Source: Chroicocephalus ridibundus
Lineage: Eukaryota; Chordata; Aves; Charadriiformes; Laridae
Direction: 5' to 3'
DNA length: 64,000 bases
Assembly: GCF_963924245.1 (NCBI RefSeq)
Contig: NC_086284.1
Coordinates: 166,089,653-166,153,652 of the forward strand
Shown here: positions 21,088 to 34,006 of the stretch, in pieces
How the letters are laid out: every line of letters begins with the position of its first letter
Numbering within the stretch: position 1 is the stretch's first letter
The notes under the pieces: model-generated
Database searches by the model: none
The model's input: only the letters and a program-made list of their open reading frames with translations
Told to the model about the DNA's origin: nothing
Program-made: the position numbers and the translations under genes

Positions 21088-21840
21088 GAGTGTTAACCAG
21101 AAAGCCTGGTTAGGAGCTGCAGGCCTGCCAGTGGTCTTGGTTTAACCATGTGTCTCCTACTTTGGAAGTTTCTGATAGTCTCATCTTCTGGTACTCTCCT
21201 CATGCAGGACTCTGACCTCTCAAAAAATGGCACACATACAAAAAAAAGCAGCTTTCTAGTTCTTAAGCTTTTCTTCAAAGCAATAACAAGTCGAATCATG
21301 GAGACTTAAAACCAAACTCCTTCCCCCAAACAGAAACCAATTTATGTTTAAATCTCATTTTTTTTCAGGTAGTGCCAGGGTGTGAAGGGAGAGGAGGAGG
21401 CTGACAAGTCCTGAGGCAAAGGGACACCTGCACCAATCTGGACTGCTCTGTGCCCTGTCCCCACCTCTCCAACTGGGAAGCACTCAGAGCTTGCTGTTGC
21501 CAAACCCACTTTTATTTTTTCCATGCTCCTCACTAATTAAACCTTCAGTCGGGTCTGCCTCTCCTCCCACCTGGACTAGCTCAACTCCCTGCTTCCACAT
21601 TTTTTTCATTCTTCCTCAGACTCAGGAGATGTAAGTTTCTCGAGTCTCAAAGCTCCTGGAGGATGGGGTGGGTAAGGAGCCGTCTCTTGGCTCAGGCAAA
21701 ACGTGGTCCCCTTCTGACTGCCCTCCTCCGAGGCTGGATTTCAGAGCAGAAGAGACTGCTGTCAGCGAGCCAAAGGCGTGCAGGGGTTGGGGAGGTGGCT
21801 GGTCTCCGTGTGCGCACCGCGTCCTCCTTCCTCGCTGCTG
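21088..21840. other. Unique non-coding sequence
   Basis: Nothing recognisable adjoins the CR1 fragment on this side. Composition is mixed and GC-richer after 21,660. Confidence 0.55.
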
Positions 21841-22170
21841 CCATACATGATTAATCATCCCTGAGACATGCCTGCTGCTTCCCTCTGGCTCTCCAACAAC
21901 CACAACGGCGGCGGCGGCAGCAGTTGAGAGCAGAGAGACCTCCTCAGGTTCCCGGCCCCGGCCCAGCGAGCGTTTCCCAGCGGGGACCTCTGATCCTCGC
22001 ACACATCTCTCTCTCGCACGCGCCGGTCTGCCTCACGGCCTCGCAATTAATCGCTCCCCTCCCCCCATTTTCAAACTCGGCTCATCTCCCACCCCTCCCC
22101 CCACTCTCCCCCCCCCCCCCCCAGTCCATCTGTGTCTAATTGCATTTCATCTGTAGTCATTCTCTGGAAA
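21841..22170. promoter_or_regulatory. Candidate regulatory block: homeodomain palindrome, GGC repeat, C15 tract
   Basis: ATGATTAATCAT at 21,847-21,858 is a perfect 12-bp palindrome with paired homeodomain half-sites. A (GGC)n run at about 21,906-21,920, a CpG-containing segment to 22,045, a C15 tract at 22,108-22,122 and TCTAATTGCATTTCATC follow. The mixture of CpG and homeodomain motifs suggests a regulatory element. No gene is linked to it. Confidence 0.3.
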
Positions 22171-24050
22171 ACTCACCGGGAAGGTGTCCAGGAGACTAGC
22201 ACAAGCTTAAACACGCGCTTGACACGGGGAGCCAGGGGGAGGCCGGCTGCCCTGCTGGGGCGGATCGAGGGCCCGAGGGAGCTGGTCCTCTCTGCAGCCC
22301 ACCTCTCGCCTCCCGGCCTGGGCAGGGGATGGGGTGCCTGCCAGCAGGCAGGGGGCTGGCAGCCGGGGAGAGGCGGCAGGCAGCCAGGAAGGGCCGTCGA
22401 GGGCCGTCAGGGCAGAGGTGAGGCTGCTCAGATGCCAGCTCCTGGTCCACCGTGGGCAGCACTTGCTTCCCTCCTTCCTCCGCTGAGCACCGGCATGACC
22501 TGCAGCCAGGCGGGATCCAGCGCTCCCCTTGCCCTCCTGGACGCTGCCCCTTCCCCAACCAGGCGCTTTCCACTTGCATTGCCCGTGTTCCTGCCTTGTG
22601 CATGGCACGCTTAAGCCAGCTGTGTCCCAGCGGTGCACAGCCCCGCTGGCCACACAGCTCCTCGGTCCCACCCCACCACCTCGCTGCTGCTCGATCCCAC
22701 AGGGGCCTCCTGTCAGAACCAGAAGTTATCCAAGGGCTTGTTCACCCTGGGAAGGGGGGCAATAAGCCAGACTGAACAGACAGCACGCCGGGCACTGCAC
22801 ACCAGGTCACGCCATAGCCACTCTCACTCACCACTGGAGCGAGCAGCTCAGCTCTTAATTGCCTATGAAAAATGCCCCCACAAAATAGTCCAGAACAGCT
22901 AGGGAGCCATAAACTCACACCCCAGCTTACTGCATGCTAACTTCCCTGCATAAACAAGCTTAAGTGTGTAGTGGTTTTATGCTGAAAGCAAGGTTTCCTC
23001 CTGGAGAGGCGGCTCTCATTGTGGGCAATTTAAAGTTTATACCTGAGGTAGAAGATCTGCAGCCCAGGGGCTGAGCATAGTCCACAGGTTCATTTTGCAT
23101 AGGCTGGAGTCCCCTGACTTCACAAATCACTGCTGGATAACACAAAGGTATGGGCTGATGCGTGGCTGCCCGAAAGGCCAGCTTGGGTCTCAAGAAGGGA
23201 AGGGTTCTCCACCTTTGCTGCAAAGAGCCACTCTTCCAGTTGTGGGAGGGTAGGGAATGAACTACTAACCCGTATAACACCACCTTAAGCCTCGTCCATT
23301 TGCTGCCAAAACTTTAAATAATAGAATTCACAGCTCTAATAAGGGTGACAAATTTACTTTAGTTGGGCAGCAGCTTAGACCCAGACAAATCTTTCTCCAT
23401 TTCTTTTCTCCAACCAGCCAGCAGCTCCGGAGACAGAATTGCTTTTATCCAGGCTGGCAGTGAGGGGCATGATTACAATCAGGTAACTCCCAGGCTTTTC
23501 CTTTCACTTGCCTTCCATTGACAATGGCTACGCACCAAAATCAGTCCAAGGGATGCAAACACAGAAGTAAGCAATTGAGTTACCATGACTAACAAGTTAC
23601 CATTTGCCAGCTGAGTCACAGTAACACTGAACCAACCAACCTCCTGATGGTTTAAGCAAATGTTTTACTCCTTATTGCAATGAAGAAGGATCACAGAGTC
23701 AACTACTATAGCCCAGATGACAATTTATAATCTCATCGTGGTAAATCAACTTGCTGGCAATCATCTGTTCATGCATTTTGCTCTGCCAAAATCAGACTGA
23801 GTCAAACCTTTTGGTTCCACCAAATGCCACAAGCCACAAACGCATTTCTGCAGTACAATTGCAATGCTGTTTGTGGTGAAGATGCAAAAAACTACTACAT
23901 TTTACCCTTTTAAGCCCCTTCTCAAAACAATTATTCTAATGAAAAGTGCAACATTGAAGCTGTTCATCTCCAGAAGCAGGTTCAACACAAACATATGTAA
24001 ATACATCTTTAAATAAGCAAAATATCATCCTGCCTTCTCCCTCATTCTTC
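22171..24050. other. Unique non-coding sequence
   Basis: A GC-rich part at 22,200-22,800 (open frames up to 160 codons, none recognisable) is followed by AT-rich, repeat-free DNA. A 10-bp unit (GGGCCGTCGA then GGGCCGTCAG) is duplicated at 22,391-22,410. The stretch 23,320-23,500 has an enhancer-like texture but no specific site I would defend. Confidence 0.5.
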
Positions 24051-24059
24051 CTGGCTATT

Positions 24060-24270
24060 GGACACCGAACCGAGAATCCAAAGTCTCGGTTCAGTTCCCA
24101 GTTTTAATGCAGACCTTCTGCACCATCTTGAACCACACAACACAATTCTTTATGACCTATAAAATGGGGATGCTACTAGTTTTGACACAAAGCAAGGTGG
24201 AATACACGCATCAATGCTTGTAAAAAGCTCTATACAAAAGACAAGGGTTGTATAAATAACTAAATATAAA
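24060..24270 (+). repeat. MIR/CORE-type SINE, near full length
   Basis: In sense order the sequence shows GGTTCAGTTCCCAG (the tRNA-like part), then CCTATAAAATGGGGATGC, then AATGCTTGTAAAAAGCTCTA and TTGTATAAATAAC. These match by recall the successive landmarks of amniote MIR elements (gggttcaattcccag, ctgtaaaatggggat, atgcttgtaaagcgc, tatataaat). This is the best-preserved MIR copy in the window. A 9-bp hairpin, GAACCGAGA/TCTCGGTTC, lies at 24,067-24,092. Confidence 0.8.
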
Positions 24271-26549
24271 CATACACAACAAATTTACCACTGCCCCAGA
24301 GCTCTGACTTTGTAAGGTAGTCTACAGAGGAGGGTATTTTCCTGATGCTTACCCATTTAATGAAAACAAGTACCTGTGAGAGAACAGACAGCACTCCATC
24401 TGCAGATGAATTTTATCTGCTTTCAAGGCTAGTTCAGAGCCAGCACATGCTGGGAGTAAACAAAATCCCTTACGAGAAAACAATTTGTGACAAATGAGAG
24501 CAGCACATGGACGGAGGACCACTGAACAAGTCCCTCTACGCGTCAACATCACAGAAACTACCACCACCCTTCCGAACTCTTGCAGAGGTCAGGAATTGGG
24601 CAAGGCACAGAAACTTACCGGTCCTCCCACTGCTAGCGGCACTCTGCTCTGTGTCAACACACATCCTCCAGGCTGGCAGAGTAAGTTTTTACTGGCATTG
24701 TCTAAACTGTGTCGTTACAGTGCAAGGACTGTCAACCCTGTCTCTTTCATCAGCACAGAGTTCTCCTTATCAGAGAAGAGAAGCACAAAAGGGAGAGAGA
24801 ATTACGTACACACGAGCAGTGTTTCTCCGATGCTCAGCATAAAAATCTAATCAAAATTGTACCAGAATGGTGATGTGAAAAGCACCCTGCCAAGTCAGTA
24901 ATAAATATAAAATTCATATCTTACATTTCCACAATATATCACCTCTCATCCCGCAGTACTTTGCGCATTGTTGGGACTCGGATGAATCCCCAAATCAGAA
25001 CAGATTTGTACTGGAATCTAACATTTTTGTTGGCTTCACATTCATTCAAATTGCACCCTTAAGTGAGAGTAGGATAACAGGCACTTAAAATGGCCCCTTG
25101 AATGCGGTGGCAGCCATTTTAAACGGGGCCCAACTCCTTCCAGCCGCCGGACTCATTCCCTGAAGTTCGTTCCCCACCCACCCCATGTCCCTCTCACTCC
25201 CTGAGCCCTGCACTCGGTCCTGTTCCCCCTCCCGACCACCCTGCGGCAGAGGAAAGACAAAGTGGTATTTTTAGGGTGCACGAACAGCTGGTTTACCCCA
25301 GTAGGCCCCACTGACGATATCCTAACTCCAAACACAAACCACCTAATTCTGGAGATTGTAGCCACCAAGACCTGAGCAAACCTCGGCATAAAAGACAATA
25401 AACCCCATCTTCTCTGCTTTCACCCTTCCCAAGCAATACTCCTGGGCAGATATTATACACAGCATCTGCAGAGTCCGAGAACTACATGTTGTGCAGCCAG
25501 CAGTAGTAACAGCTTCTCCTTTTTGTGAAGACCTCGTGAATTGCAAGAAAAGTAGAGGTGACAAGGAGTGAAAAGTCATCGTCCACCTCCCCATGGCTCA
25601 TTATCCTAATACCCATCACCAAATCCTTCCTGGCAGATGCCTTTGCCAAGGACTCCGATGGGAACATTCAGCAGTCCCGCTCTCTCTCATCTTATCAATA
25701 TGCCTATATAATAAAACTGTGCCCATTTTTGGCCCAAAGATTTCACCTTCTGAAAGACAGATGCATAAAAGATAGAAGGTGTTAGAAAACCCTGAGGAAC
25801 ACTACAAATGTTAATGGCAGTAGGTACCCTAAGACAGAAGCGCCGATCCTAGTCTTTCACGCATCATACCATACCTCATCGCTGCAAGTCTAAATAGGGA
25901 AAGCATCTTCTAAAAGCTTAACGAACAATAAGGTGTCTAAACAAAGACCAAGTTTTCATGACTGCTCAGGAGCCATGAGTGGTAGGTGTTCAGTTCTTCT
26001 AAATTCTGATGTTTCCTCTAACGAGCCACAGATGACCTCAAACTCCACTGCCTCATCACTACTGGTAGCACAGCTAACTAGGGATGGCAGCTGTGAAATG
26101 CATTGCCAGGTTTCCCTTTTTTCAGTAAGGTTTTGCAGATCTTCATATTTCTCATACTTACATCTATTCACTTCTTGGTGCCACTGCCTACAAACCAAGT
26201 ATTTGGGGAAGGAAAAACCCTTGGGAGCCACAACAATATGAATGATTTAAAGTAGTCCATCCAAAGAAGGAAAAAGGAGCTACCAGTACTTGGAGACACT
26301 TCCAAAAGGAGGTACATGATAAAGGTATGAGTCTTCTGTAGTTCCAAGTACATTTATCTGCATCTACACCGACGAAATCAGGACAGTTATTTCACCTCTG
26401 ACAGCAGAAACATAGCTGCAGCACACTCAAGAATCAACTCCTGATACTAAAAAACAAAAGAAAAAACCCACCACCCCACAATGTCATTTAGCTTTACAAG
26501 ACGATAAACTATGCATCATTTGTCTTCCTTTTCCTAGTATAGATAAGCC
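24271..26549. other. Unique non-coding sequence
   Basis: No repeat, exon or RNA gene is recognised. Open frames up to 118 codons (24494-24850) lack any family resemblance. Confidence 0.5.
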
Positions 26550-26635
26550 CTAGAACAGCATCACCCAAACTGTGGTCCACAGGTCACTGCTGGTCTGTGA
26601 ATCGTAATAGGTGGTCCGTGCAGCACGCTATCTGC
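26550..26635. mobile_element. Probable hAT-type DNA transposon fragment
   Basis: CCCAAACTGTGGTCCACAGG at 26,563-26,582, followed by CACTGCTGGTCTGTGAATC and AGGTGGTCCGTG, resembles the terminal sequence of hAT/Charlie-like elements known from amniotes ('cccaaactgtggtccgcgg...ctggtggtccgtgaa...ggtggtccg'). Only one end is seen and no target-site duplication was found. Confidence 0.45.
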
Positions 26636-27094
26636 AAACAACACTCAGTTGGCACCTAATAAAACTCCCCATCCAGTGCCCTGGGTCATTTTTCCCATTA
26701 TAAACACTGAACGTTTTTATGCCTATATGACAGATAAGCATTTATATCTCAATGTAAAACATCATCCAGACTGCATCTATTTTGACCAAAGGGAAGAGAC
26801 AGTATGAGACCCTTCCTGAGAGAGCCGCTCATCACAACTGAAACATCAGCATTTTCTACTCACAGTCATTGCAATGATACAGGCGTAGGAGATGCAGGAC
26901 GCATGGGTGGGCCGTCTCCTGGAGAAGACTTGCAACAGAGCTACTTCTATGTACAGGCGGACACCGCTGCAGACAAATAGCTGCGCTTGCTGCAGTATTA
27001 TTATCAGTCTCTAGAGCTGACAAGCCTCAAATTGTTTTGGTTGCAACCATACTGGAAGGCTGGCATTACTTCTGGGCTACACCTGCTCAAAAAA

Positions 27095-27400
27095 CTCATG
27101 ACAAAATAGAAGGCTGCAGAAGAGCAACAAGTACATTACCAAGAACCAGAAATCAATTTACAAACACAAGGACTAAATACAAGAGCTTGCTAAGCAATGA
27201 CCAATGAGCTGGGACCTCAATTGTCTACAAACCTCTGACAGGCACAAACAAAAAAGGGGATCATTCACCACTACCTGGACTATGCTCAGGTCCGGTGGAA
27301 ACCAAGAAATGAAAAACACAGGCCCGTTGCTGCCTGGGGAAAAGAGGACAAATCACTTTAACAGGGAAGCATATGGTCTCGTCTTCTCAGGAAAACATCG
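27095..27400 (+). mobile_element. Possible highly decayed CR1/L3-like LINE segment
   Basis: GGCTGCAGAAGAGCAACAAG at 27,112-27,131 and AATTGTCTACAAACCTCTGA at 27,219-27,238 recall the order of motifs in the 3' region of CR1/L3 LINEs ('cagaagagcaacaa' then 'attgtctacaaatacctga'). The intervening and following DNA is too diverged to confirm. It could be chance similarity. Confidence 0.3.
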
Positions 27401-28169
27401 GAAAGGCAATCACTCGGGACAGCTAAAACGAAATTGAACGCAAATACCAGAAAACGCGTGGAAGGAAGTATCACATATACTGTGCTTTGATCATGCGTAG
27501 AGGTAGGTAATCAGATCAGTGGGGTGGGTTTTTTTGTTGTTGCTGACTAAAGGATATTCAATTCCACAGCTGAACAGCAACTTACTTACTCTTCACTTAC
27601 ACCTTGCCACTGTCTACCCAGGCTTCAGTGTAGGATGGTTCCTGTCACACAAGAGTGTGACACACCTGTACCTAGCATACAGTACAGTGCAAGAGGCTTC
27701 AGGCAGAACCTCTATTCTTGACTCTTTGAGGATAATCAAATAACCACGCTGAATCAGGCTGGTTGTTTGTTTTGCTTAAAATGTATTTACTTCAACAAGT
27801 AATGAATATTTTGAGTAGAGAAGGCCTTTGTTAAAGATTCACCACATTCACCCCTTCAATTAAGGTTTTAAATGTTCACATTCATAGATTCATTTACACC
27901 TCCCACTTGTCCTTCAGCAATGCCAGAAAAGACCAAGGTTTACATTGCCGACATCTCAAAGATAAAAAGGAAAATAAAAACAAATCCTCCAGAAAACAAA
28001 ACAAACAAACAAAAAATACACCAACCAAATTGGGAAAAAAGACCAAACCCAAACCTACCAGGTCTTTTATCCATCTCCAGAAAGATGAAATGGTGTCCAA
28101 GCTGAGCTGTTTAGAAATCTCTCCCCTCTCACGTGCAATACTGCAGCTGTAAGATGAATTAGAGGAGCA
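27401..28169. other. AT-rich unique sequence
   Basis: An A/C-rich patch lies at 27,985-28,035. Nothing else is recognised. Confidence 0.55.
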
Positions 28170-28610
28170 ACTCGGGCAACTGGGGCATCACCGGCCACCA
28201 GAGAAGAAGACGACTTGAGCCCCCCAGCCTGGATGTGGGGCTGAAAGGCCTCACTCAACCCGCAGCCCCGCACCCCAATGTGGGCAAGGCGGAGAGGGCA
28301 GGTGTGGGTCAGGGGGATCCGGCCTCCCTTAGGACCTGCAAGAGGGCACGGAGATTTCTGCTGTGCGGGCGGTGAACTCGGCGTACCCCGGCGATGGACA
28401 GGTACCCCGGGGGTGGCTGGGATATTTGCATATGTTAATTGCAATGTCGAGGTGTTTGCGCCCGCCGCGCTCACTTCTTCAGGGGGAAACGGCGGCGGGA
28501 TGCGACTCTACCTGTGCCGTGCTGGTGATGTCACAGGCAGCTATTTCCAGCCCGGTTGCCATGGAAACCACCAGGCCTCAGCACCAGTTAGCGGTTCAAT
28601 ATATAATTTA
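28170..28610. promoter_or_regulatory. Small CpG-rich element with POU octamer, CRE-like site, RFX X-box and TATA-like box
   Basis: CpG density rises from 28,170 and peaks at 28,450-28,510. Within it are ATTTGCAT (perfect POU octamer) at 28,424-28,431, TGATGTCA (CRE/X2-like) at 28,526-28,533, GTTGCCATGGAAAC (canonical RFX X-box) at 28,555-28,568 and TATATAA at 28,600-28,606. Motif order and spacing would suit a plus-strand promoter starting near 28,630, or an enhancer. The 119-codon frame at 28278-28637 crosses the element and is not recognisable. No gene was found on either side. Confidence 0.5.
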
Positions 28611-31600
28611 CTTATTCTTTTTCACCTAAGTGATTAGGACTCAAAATACAGAAGCATCTCACAGACCCTCAAATCCTCTGATCGTTTCATAGGAATTTCT
28701 TGAAGGCAAAAACCAGGCTGAAATACTGAGCTGTGCACTCGCCAGGGAATTAAAAATCCAGGCAAATAAAAGCCTAAAACAAGACAAAAAGACCAGTCCT
28801 CTCCCCTCTGTCCCCTGCCCTCCCAAGTTTCAAGGGAGACAAACGCTGCGGCTCCTGGAAGCTTTCACAGGGCTGTCACTGTTTGAAGGAGATGAGCTGA
28901 CGGCGGAGGACGAGATAAAAGCCCGACACAGGAGCTGCCACATCCAGCGTCGCCTTTGGTCCATCCCACCTGGGATGCCACATCCCACCGTGTCCCGCAG
29001 GCGGCTGCTGCCCGACACCGCCGGCAGCACAAGTGTCTGCCCCATCCTCCGCCGCTGGTGATGGGTGGCTGCAGGACCCCCAGAAAGTCCCTTTTGGCTC
29101 CTACAGATTACCATCGTGCATTAAGGCATAAGTTTCTCCGCCTGATTAATCTTAGCAGAAGCAGTTATGAGTGCTGCGAGTCAACGCAACACCAAGCCAA
29201 GCCCTGGGGAAGGTAGCCCCTCTATCTCCACCCCGCTCTTACAGCCTGGGATTGCGGCGGTTGCCTATATTTTCCACAACTTTTTTATCTGGTGCTGTGG
29301 TCAGAGGTGAGGTGATTTCTCTGCTTTTCCACTGCCTAATTAGTCACTGCAGAAGCTTCTGCGAGACCCAAAGGTTATGCTTCAACATACTGGTCCAGTG
29401 AGAGAAAATGCAAATATTTTTACTGGGAGAATTTTCAAGAGATTCATCTATCTTCAGGTACTTTTAAAGTACCGGTCTTAACATTCCTTTTTGTGCTTCA
29501 TTATTTTTTAAATTAGTATCTTTCAAAATGGGAAGTTTTAAGCATTAATTTTGAAAATCAGTTGCTTTGTGGCCGAGCCATGTGGTCTGACAGAACAATA
29601 GGAACAGCAATACCTCCCAGCCCCCCCCCGCCCCTGGTTTCAGACCGGCATGGGCCACCTCCCTCTTATTTCCCAAAACAAGTCACTGCAAACCATCCCC
29701 GCTGCACCCCTTCTCCTCGCCGCTCCTTCCTCCCTCACACACAGAGCTGGGAGCAGGGGAAGAAAGGGCAACCCCCACCGAGACCCAACAAACAAAACCA
29801 GAGGCGTTATCACAGGCACAGTTTTAAATCAGACACATTACTCCCTAAAGAGTAAAAGGGAAAAAAAAATGCACAGACAAGGATCTTTCCATAGTTATTT
29901 TTTGTTGACATTCTTAAGCGTTTTATATGCTAGGAAGTTCTCATCTACAAAACAGGACAACAATTTGAAAGCCACCAAGACAAACTGGCAGGGGACCGTG
30001 CCAAGACATTAACACTCTGAAGAATTCAAGGGGCTTCTTCCTAGGGAAAGGTGCTATCGGGCACCATATGGCCTCAGGAGCAAATTTGAGAGGTCTTCCT
30101 ACTCAAAATTATTTAATACGATAATTCAGAGTGGCCAGTTTCTTAAAACAAAAGAAAGCACCATTAAAGCAAAGTGTAGAAACATACGGTAGTGCCTCCA
30201 AAGTAAAAATCAAATAAATGTAATCTATAAAGCCAACTGACCTGAACAAATCTTTTTCCTTATTTCCTCCCCTTTCTCTCTTCCAACTCCTTGACTCAGC
30301 CCACCTTTCTCCAAACCGCTGCTTTCATTTGTGCTCCAATTCCTTTCCTTCTTTGAGCTGCAGCATCTCCTTTTCTCTCACCCTTTCGTGTAACCCTCCG
30401 CACTCCCTGCAGCTCAACACCAGCTTCCCTCTGGTACCCCTTGGTCTGAACTCCCTCTTTTTCCGTGACTGGTCCCTTTCTGTCCCTTCATGCTCCCACC
30501 CTCGTTCTGCTGGGTCACAGAGTGCTTCCCTCCTTCTCTAATATCAGGATATGGCACACGTTTTACCACTATCAACTGAATTAAACAGCCACAAAACCCT
30601 TGAGAGTGTACCAGGAGCTACCCTGATTTCAAAGCTAATGAAAATAAAAGATAAATTTATAAGTGACTGAGCAAAGACCACATGGGAAGTCAGTAGTATT
30701 GGCCGGAATAAAACACAGAATCAGGCTGATCTGTACTCAGGTCACTTCGTCGTCTAGAACCAGATCACACCATTGACAAATCAAAACAGATTTATGCCAA
30801 GACGAAACCAGAAACAGGCAGTGAAAAAAATAATTGCTGTTGGCTGTACATCGAGAAGTATGATTAAAAAGATGATTAAATGTTTCTATTTTGGAAAAAA
30901 AAAACCAACCCAAAAAACAAAAACCAACAAAGAATGTCTTTAAAACCCCTTTGCTACAGCAGCTCATTTCACACAGGGAACGAGGCAAGAAAAACATGTT
31001 GCAGTGACTTTAGCTATGGGAAAATGACTGATACTTTGGATCGAGCTGACAGCTGACTTAAGAGTCATTGCTAGGGCTAAGATCTTCCTTCTCCAAGCAG
31101 CCTACAGTGGTCTGGCATGTCTCAAAACTTGAAAGAAAAAAAAAAAAAAAGCTGCTGATTTCATAGAGAAGTAGCCTAAGAGGCTGTTTGGAGGATGAAG
31201 TCAACTACATATGGTTCTATTTATTTGTTTGTTTTGGGGTGGGGAGAGGGAGTCAGTGGCAAATTCTCAGCCCTAACAACCAGCTCACAATAAAAGCTTA
31301 TGAAGTCAAGAGTTCCTCAAGGAAAAGGAACACTCTTAAAGTTTGTATTTATTACATAAATGCCAACATATTTGCCAGATTCCAAGACTCAGGCAGCATC
31401 CAGCTCAAATGATTAAAGAGTGTTTCTCCTTGAGGCCACCATTTGAATCCAGCCCAGATAAACTGTAATCCAAAATTGCCTTTGGACAGCAGGTCAATAT
31501 AGTTTACACAAAACCCCCCTCTGCGTAAGGAGGTGATACAAAACAGGTACGCTAGGCAGGTCATGTCCTAACGCACACTTAGACCTCTACGCCACAAACC

Positions 31601-33699
31601 AAACACAGCTGCATTTGAATGCATTGGCCAAAGTTTTCTGCATTTTCTTTTAGCAGGGGAAAAAAAAAATCCCCCCTAGGAAACTCTGTACAAAAATATC
31701 CCTTTCTCTGTGCTTTATGAATGAGAATTCACATAGAAAAAGGCAGGAAATGAGGCAAGGTTGCTTTTTCCCTCATTCTCTATATTGCGACCGCAACACA
31801 CACACACACACATTTCTAAGTTTAAGAATATAACCGCATACTCATATATAGCTGCATCTCATCCAAGCACTGGTCACTTGGGAAAACTTTGAAATTCAAG
31901 AATTCTGTGACTCTGATCCTACAACCACTACCAGTTGGGAGCTAACATACATTTCTTTTTTTGTTCATCCTGAAGCTTTGAATTATAATTTGCTCATTAG
32001 CCTAATAAATATCTCATCGTTGTGTGGCCTGTAACAGCAGAAACGGCGCTTATTATAACAGTTCCCCACTGCAGTAGAGGAAGCTCGTCTGACCTCAGCA
32101 TCCCTCAGCACCTTAAGCAAACACGGATCCAGTATAGCCACGATCCTCGCAGAGATTTCCTGCTAACCCAGACGTATGCAAAGCAAGAGGTGCGAGTCTC
32201 CTCTCCCTGGAGCACACGCAGGCTCTTCTCCAGTCACAGGAGAAATATCCCATCCCCAGAGGTTCTCTCCATCTGCTCCCGGTAAAAAAAATTAACAATC
32301 TATGGCACAGGGGCAACACGTGCTGTAAAAAAGGTTCACTAGCTCAAGTGCTTTGGCTGTGCTGAGCATTTCACTTGTGACCAACATAATTTCCTGCCAT
32401 TCCACTTTTCCCAGGTTGCCTCTACATCTGTCCCGAATCTATGTGAAACTCCTGTTTATACTTGATCCAGAGCCTGGCAAAAATTCCCTTTCAGAATGGA
32501 AGGGTAGGAAAACCCAGAGGTATTAACAGATTTTTATTTTTTTAAAAAAAGCTTCTCAATACATATAAAAATGACCCCAAAGTAATGAATCTGTTTTTGT
32601 TTGGGTGTTTTGTTTTTTCAAAAAAGCTGAGATTGTGATTCTGATTCTGTTGAAACCTCCCCTGGCCCGTTCCCAAAACATATGTGTGATGAGAAGAGCG
32701 ATGAGTCTCCCAAATGTACTAAATAGGGCAATTTTGGGACCTCCTCCAAGATCTCTCTCCATCTGCCCATCTCCTGCCCAGCAATTCATTGTGTCCCCCA
32801 AATCTCTAACTCGACTGCGTTCTCCAGCCCTGGCATTGGCTCCTATCTCTGTCCCACGTTAATCCCATCACATCCCAGCCCAGAGCAACACCTTCGCTCT
32901 TCCCGGAGCTCTCCAGGACTGACACCAGGGTAGTTCTCTGGCTTTCCATTCCCAAAACCAGGTGGTCCCCAGGGCACAACGGCAAAAGGGAGCTGGGCAA
33001 TCCTATGGCACAGATCTTTGTCTTCTGCTGCAAAAACGGGCATCAATCCCAAAAGCAGAGGCATCAAGTTCTGCCTCCTTTCTACACCGGCTCACGCTTA
33101 GCTCCAGTAGCTCACCTGCCCCATTTCTCTTTGGGTTTACTTTTCAAGCAAGGCTGAACCTTCTAGCAACGTTATCAGACCTAATTCAGCCCTGCTGAAA
33201 TCCCGTCATTCGCCTGCACAAAATATGGAAAGAACTAGCACTGATCTTAGGCCCCAGACTAACAATTGTCCCTGTGCACAACTGATTTAAGTACTGATGT
33301 GGCATGTGCACAGAGGAGGTGGCAGAAAGACTCTTCTGCCTGCAGCAGGTGAGAGACGGACCTGCAATTTTCCTGGGAATTTGGCTTTTTCCCTTAGCCT
33401 TCTGATTTACAGCGCAATCAATAGGTTTCTGCCCACTGCTGCCACCCCCTTTAGTTTCAGAATTGATGGGCAGCAGCGCTCCGGTGCTTTTGTGTTACAG
33501 ACAAACTGCGAAATGCCACCGAGGCGAGCGCTGGGCTGCATCACTCACGGTCAGCACAACACAACCGGGCCAACCACGTGTTGGAAAGCTCTGCGCCGAC
33601 CTGGCCGTGCCAAGACATCCCGCTCCCTCCCGTCAGCAGCCCTTGCCAATGCCATTTCTTGCCCCACAGAGGTTTTGCCAGCGGAGATTATTACCTTGT
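28611..33699. other. Unique non-coding sequence
   Basis: The start (28,800-29,080) is GC-richer. Simple tracts seen are A14 at 31,137-31,150 and (AC)n at 31,796-31,812. The segment 31,390-31,450 has a weak tRNA-like phrase (TTTGAATCCAGCC) that I did not accept. No exon is recognised. Confidence 0.5.
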
Positions 33700-33720
33700 G
33701 TCTCTCTCTCTCTCTCTCTT
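33700..33720. repeat. (TC)n microsatellite
   Basis: A clean TC dinucleotide run of about 19 bases, followed by a CA/TA-rich stretch. Confidence 0.95.
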
Positions 33721-33955
33721 TCGCACACGTATACACAAACACGCATGTTACATCTGATCACTTCACAGCCTGCGATACCCTCATCACACCCTCGTGAAGC
33801 TGGGAAATACTATTAAATGGGGATAACAGAAGCGGGCAAAAGGTAGAGGCAGACCACTTATCTAAATAAGCTGAAAACAAGTTGTTGGACAACGCATTGA
33901 GAAAATCCAAGTCCTTACTTCTGCTGAGAGGGGCAATCAAGCCCCTCCTGCCTCT

Positions 33956-34006
33956 CCCCTCCCTACTCTGGCATATTTCCCCTCCCTACTCTGGCATATT
34001 TCCCCT
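33956..34006. repeat. 23-bp perfect tandem duplication
   Basis: The unit beginning CCCCTCCCTACTCTGG occupies 33,956-33,978 and is repeated exactly at 33,979-34,001. The first five bases of a third copy follow. The identity of the copies implies a recent slippage event. Confidence 0.97.

Noticed and set aside
31390..31450. tRNA B-box-like TTTGAATCCAGCC
   Set aside because: No A box at a suitable distance and no fold.
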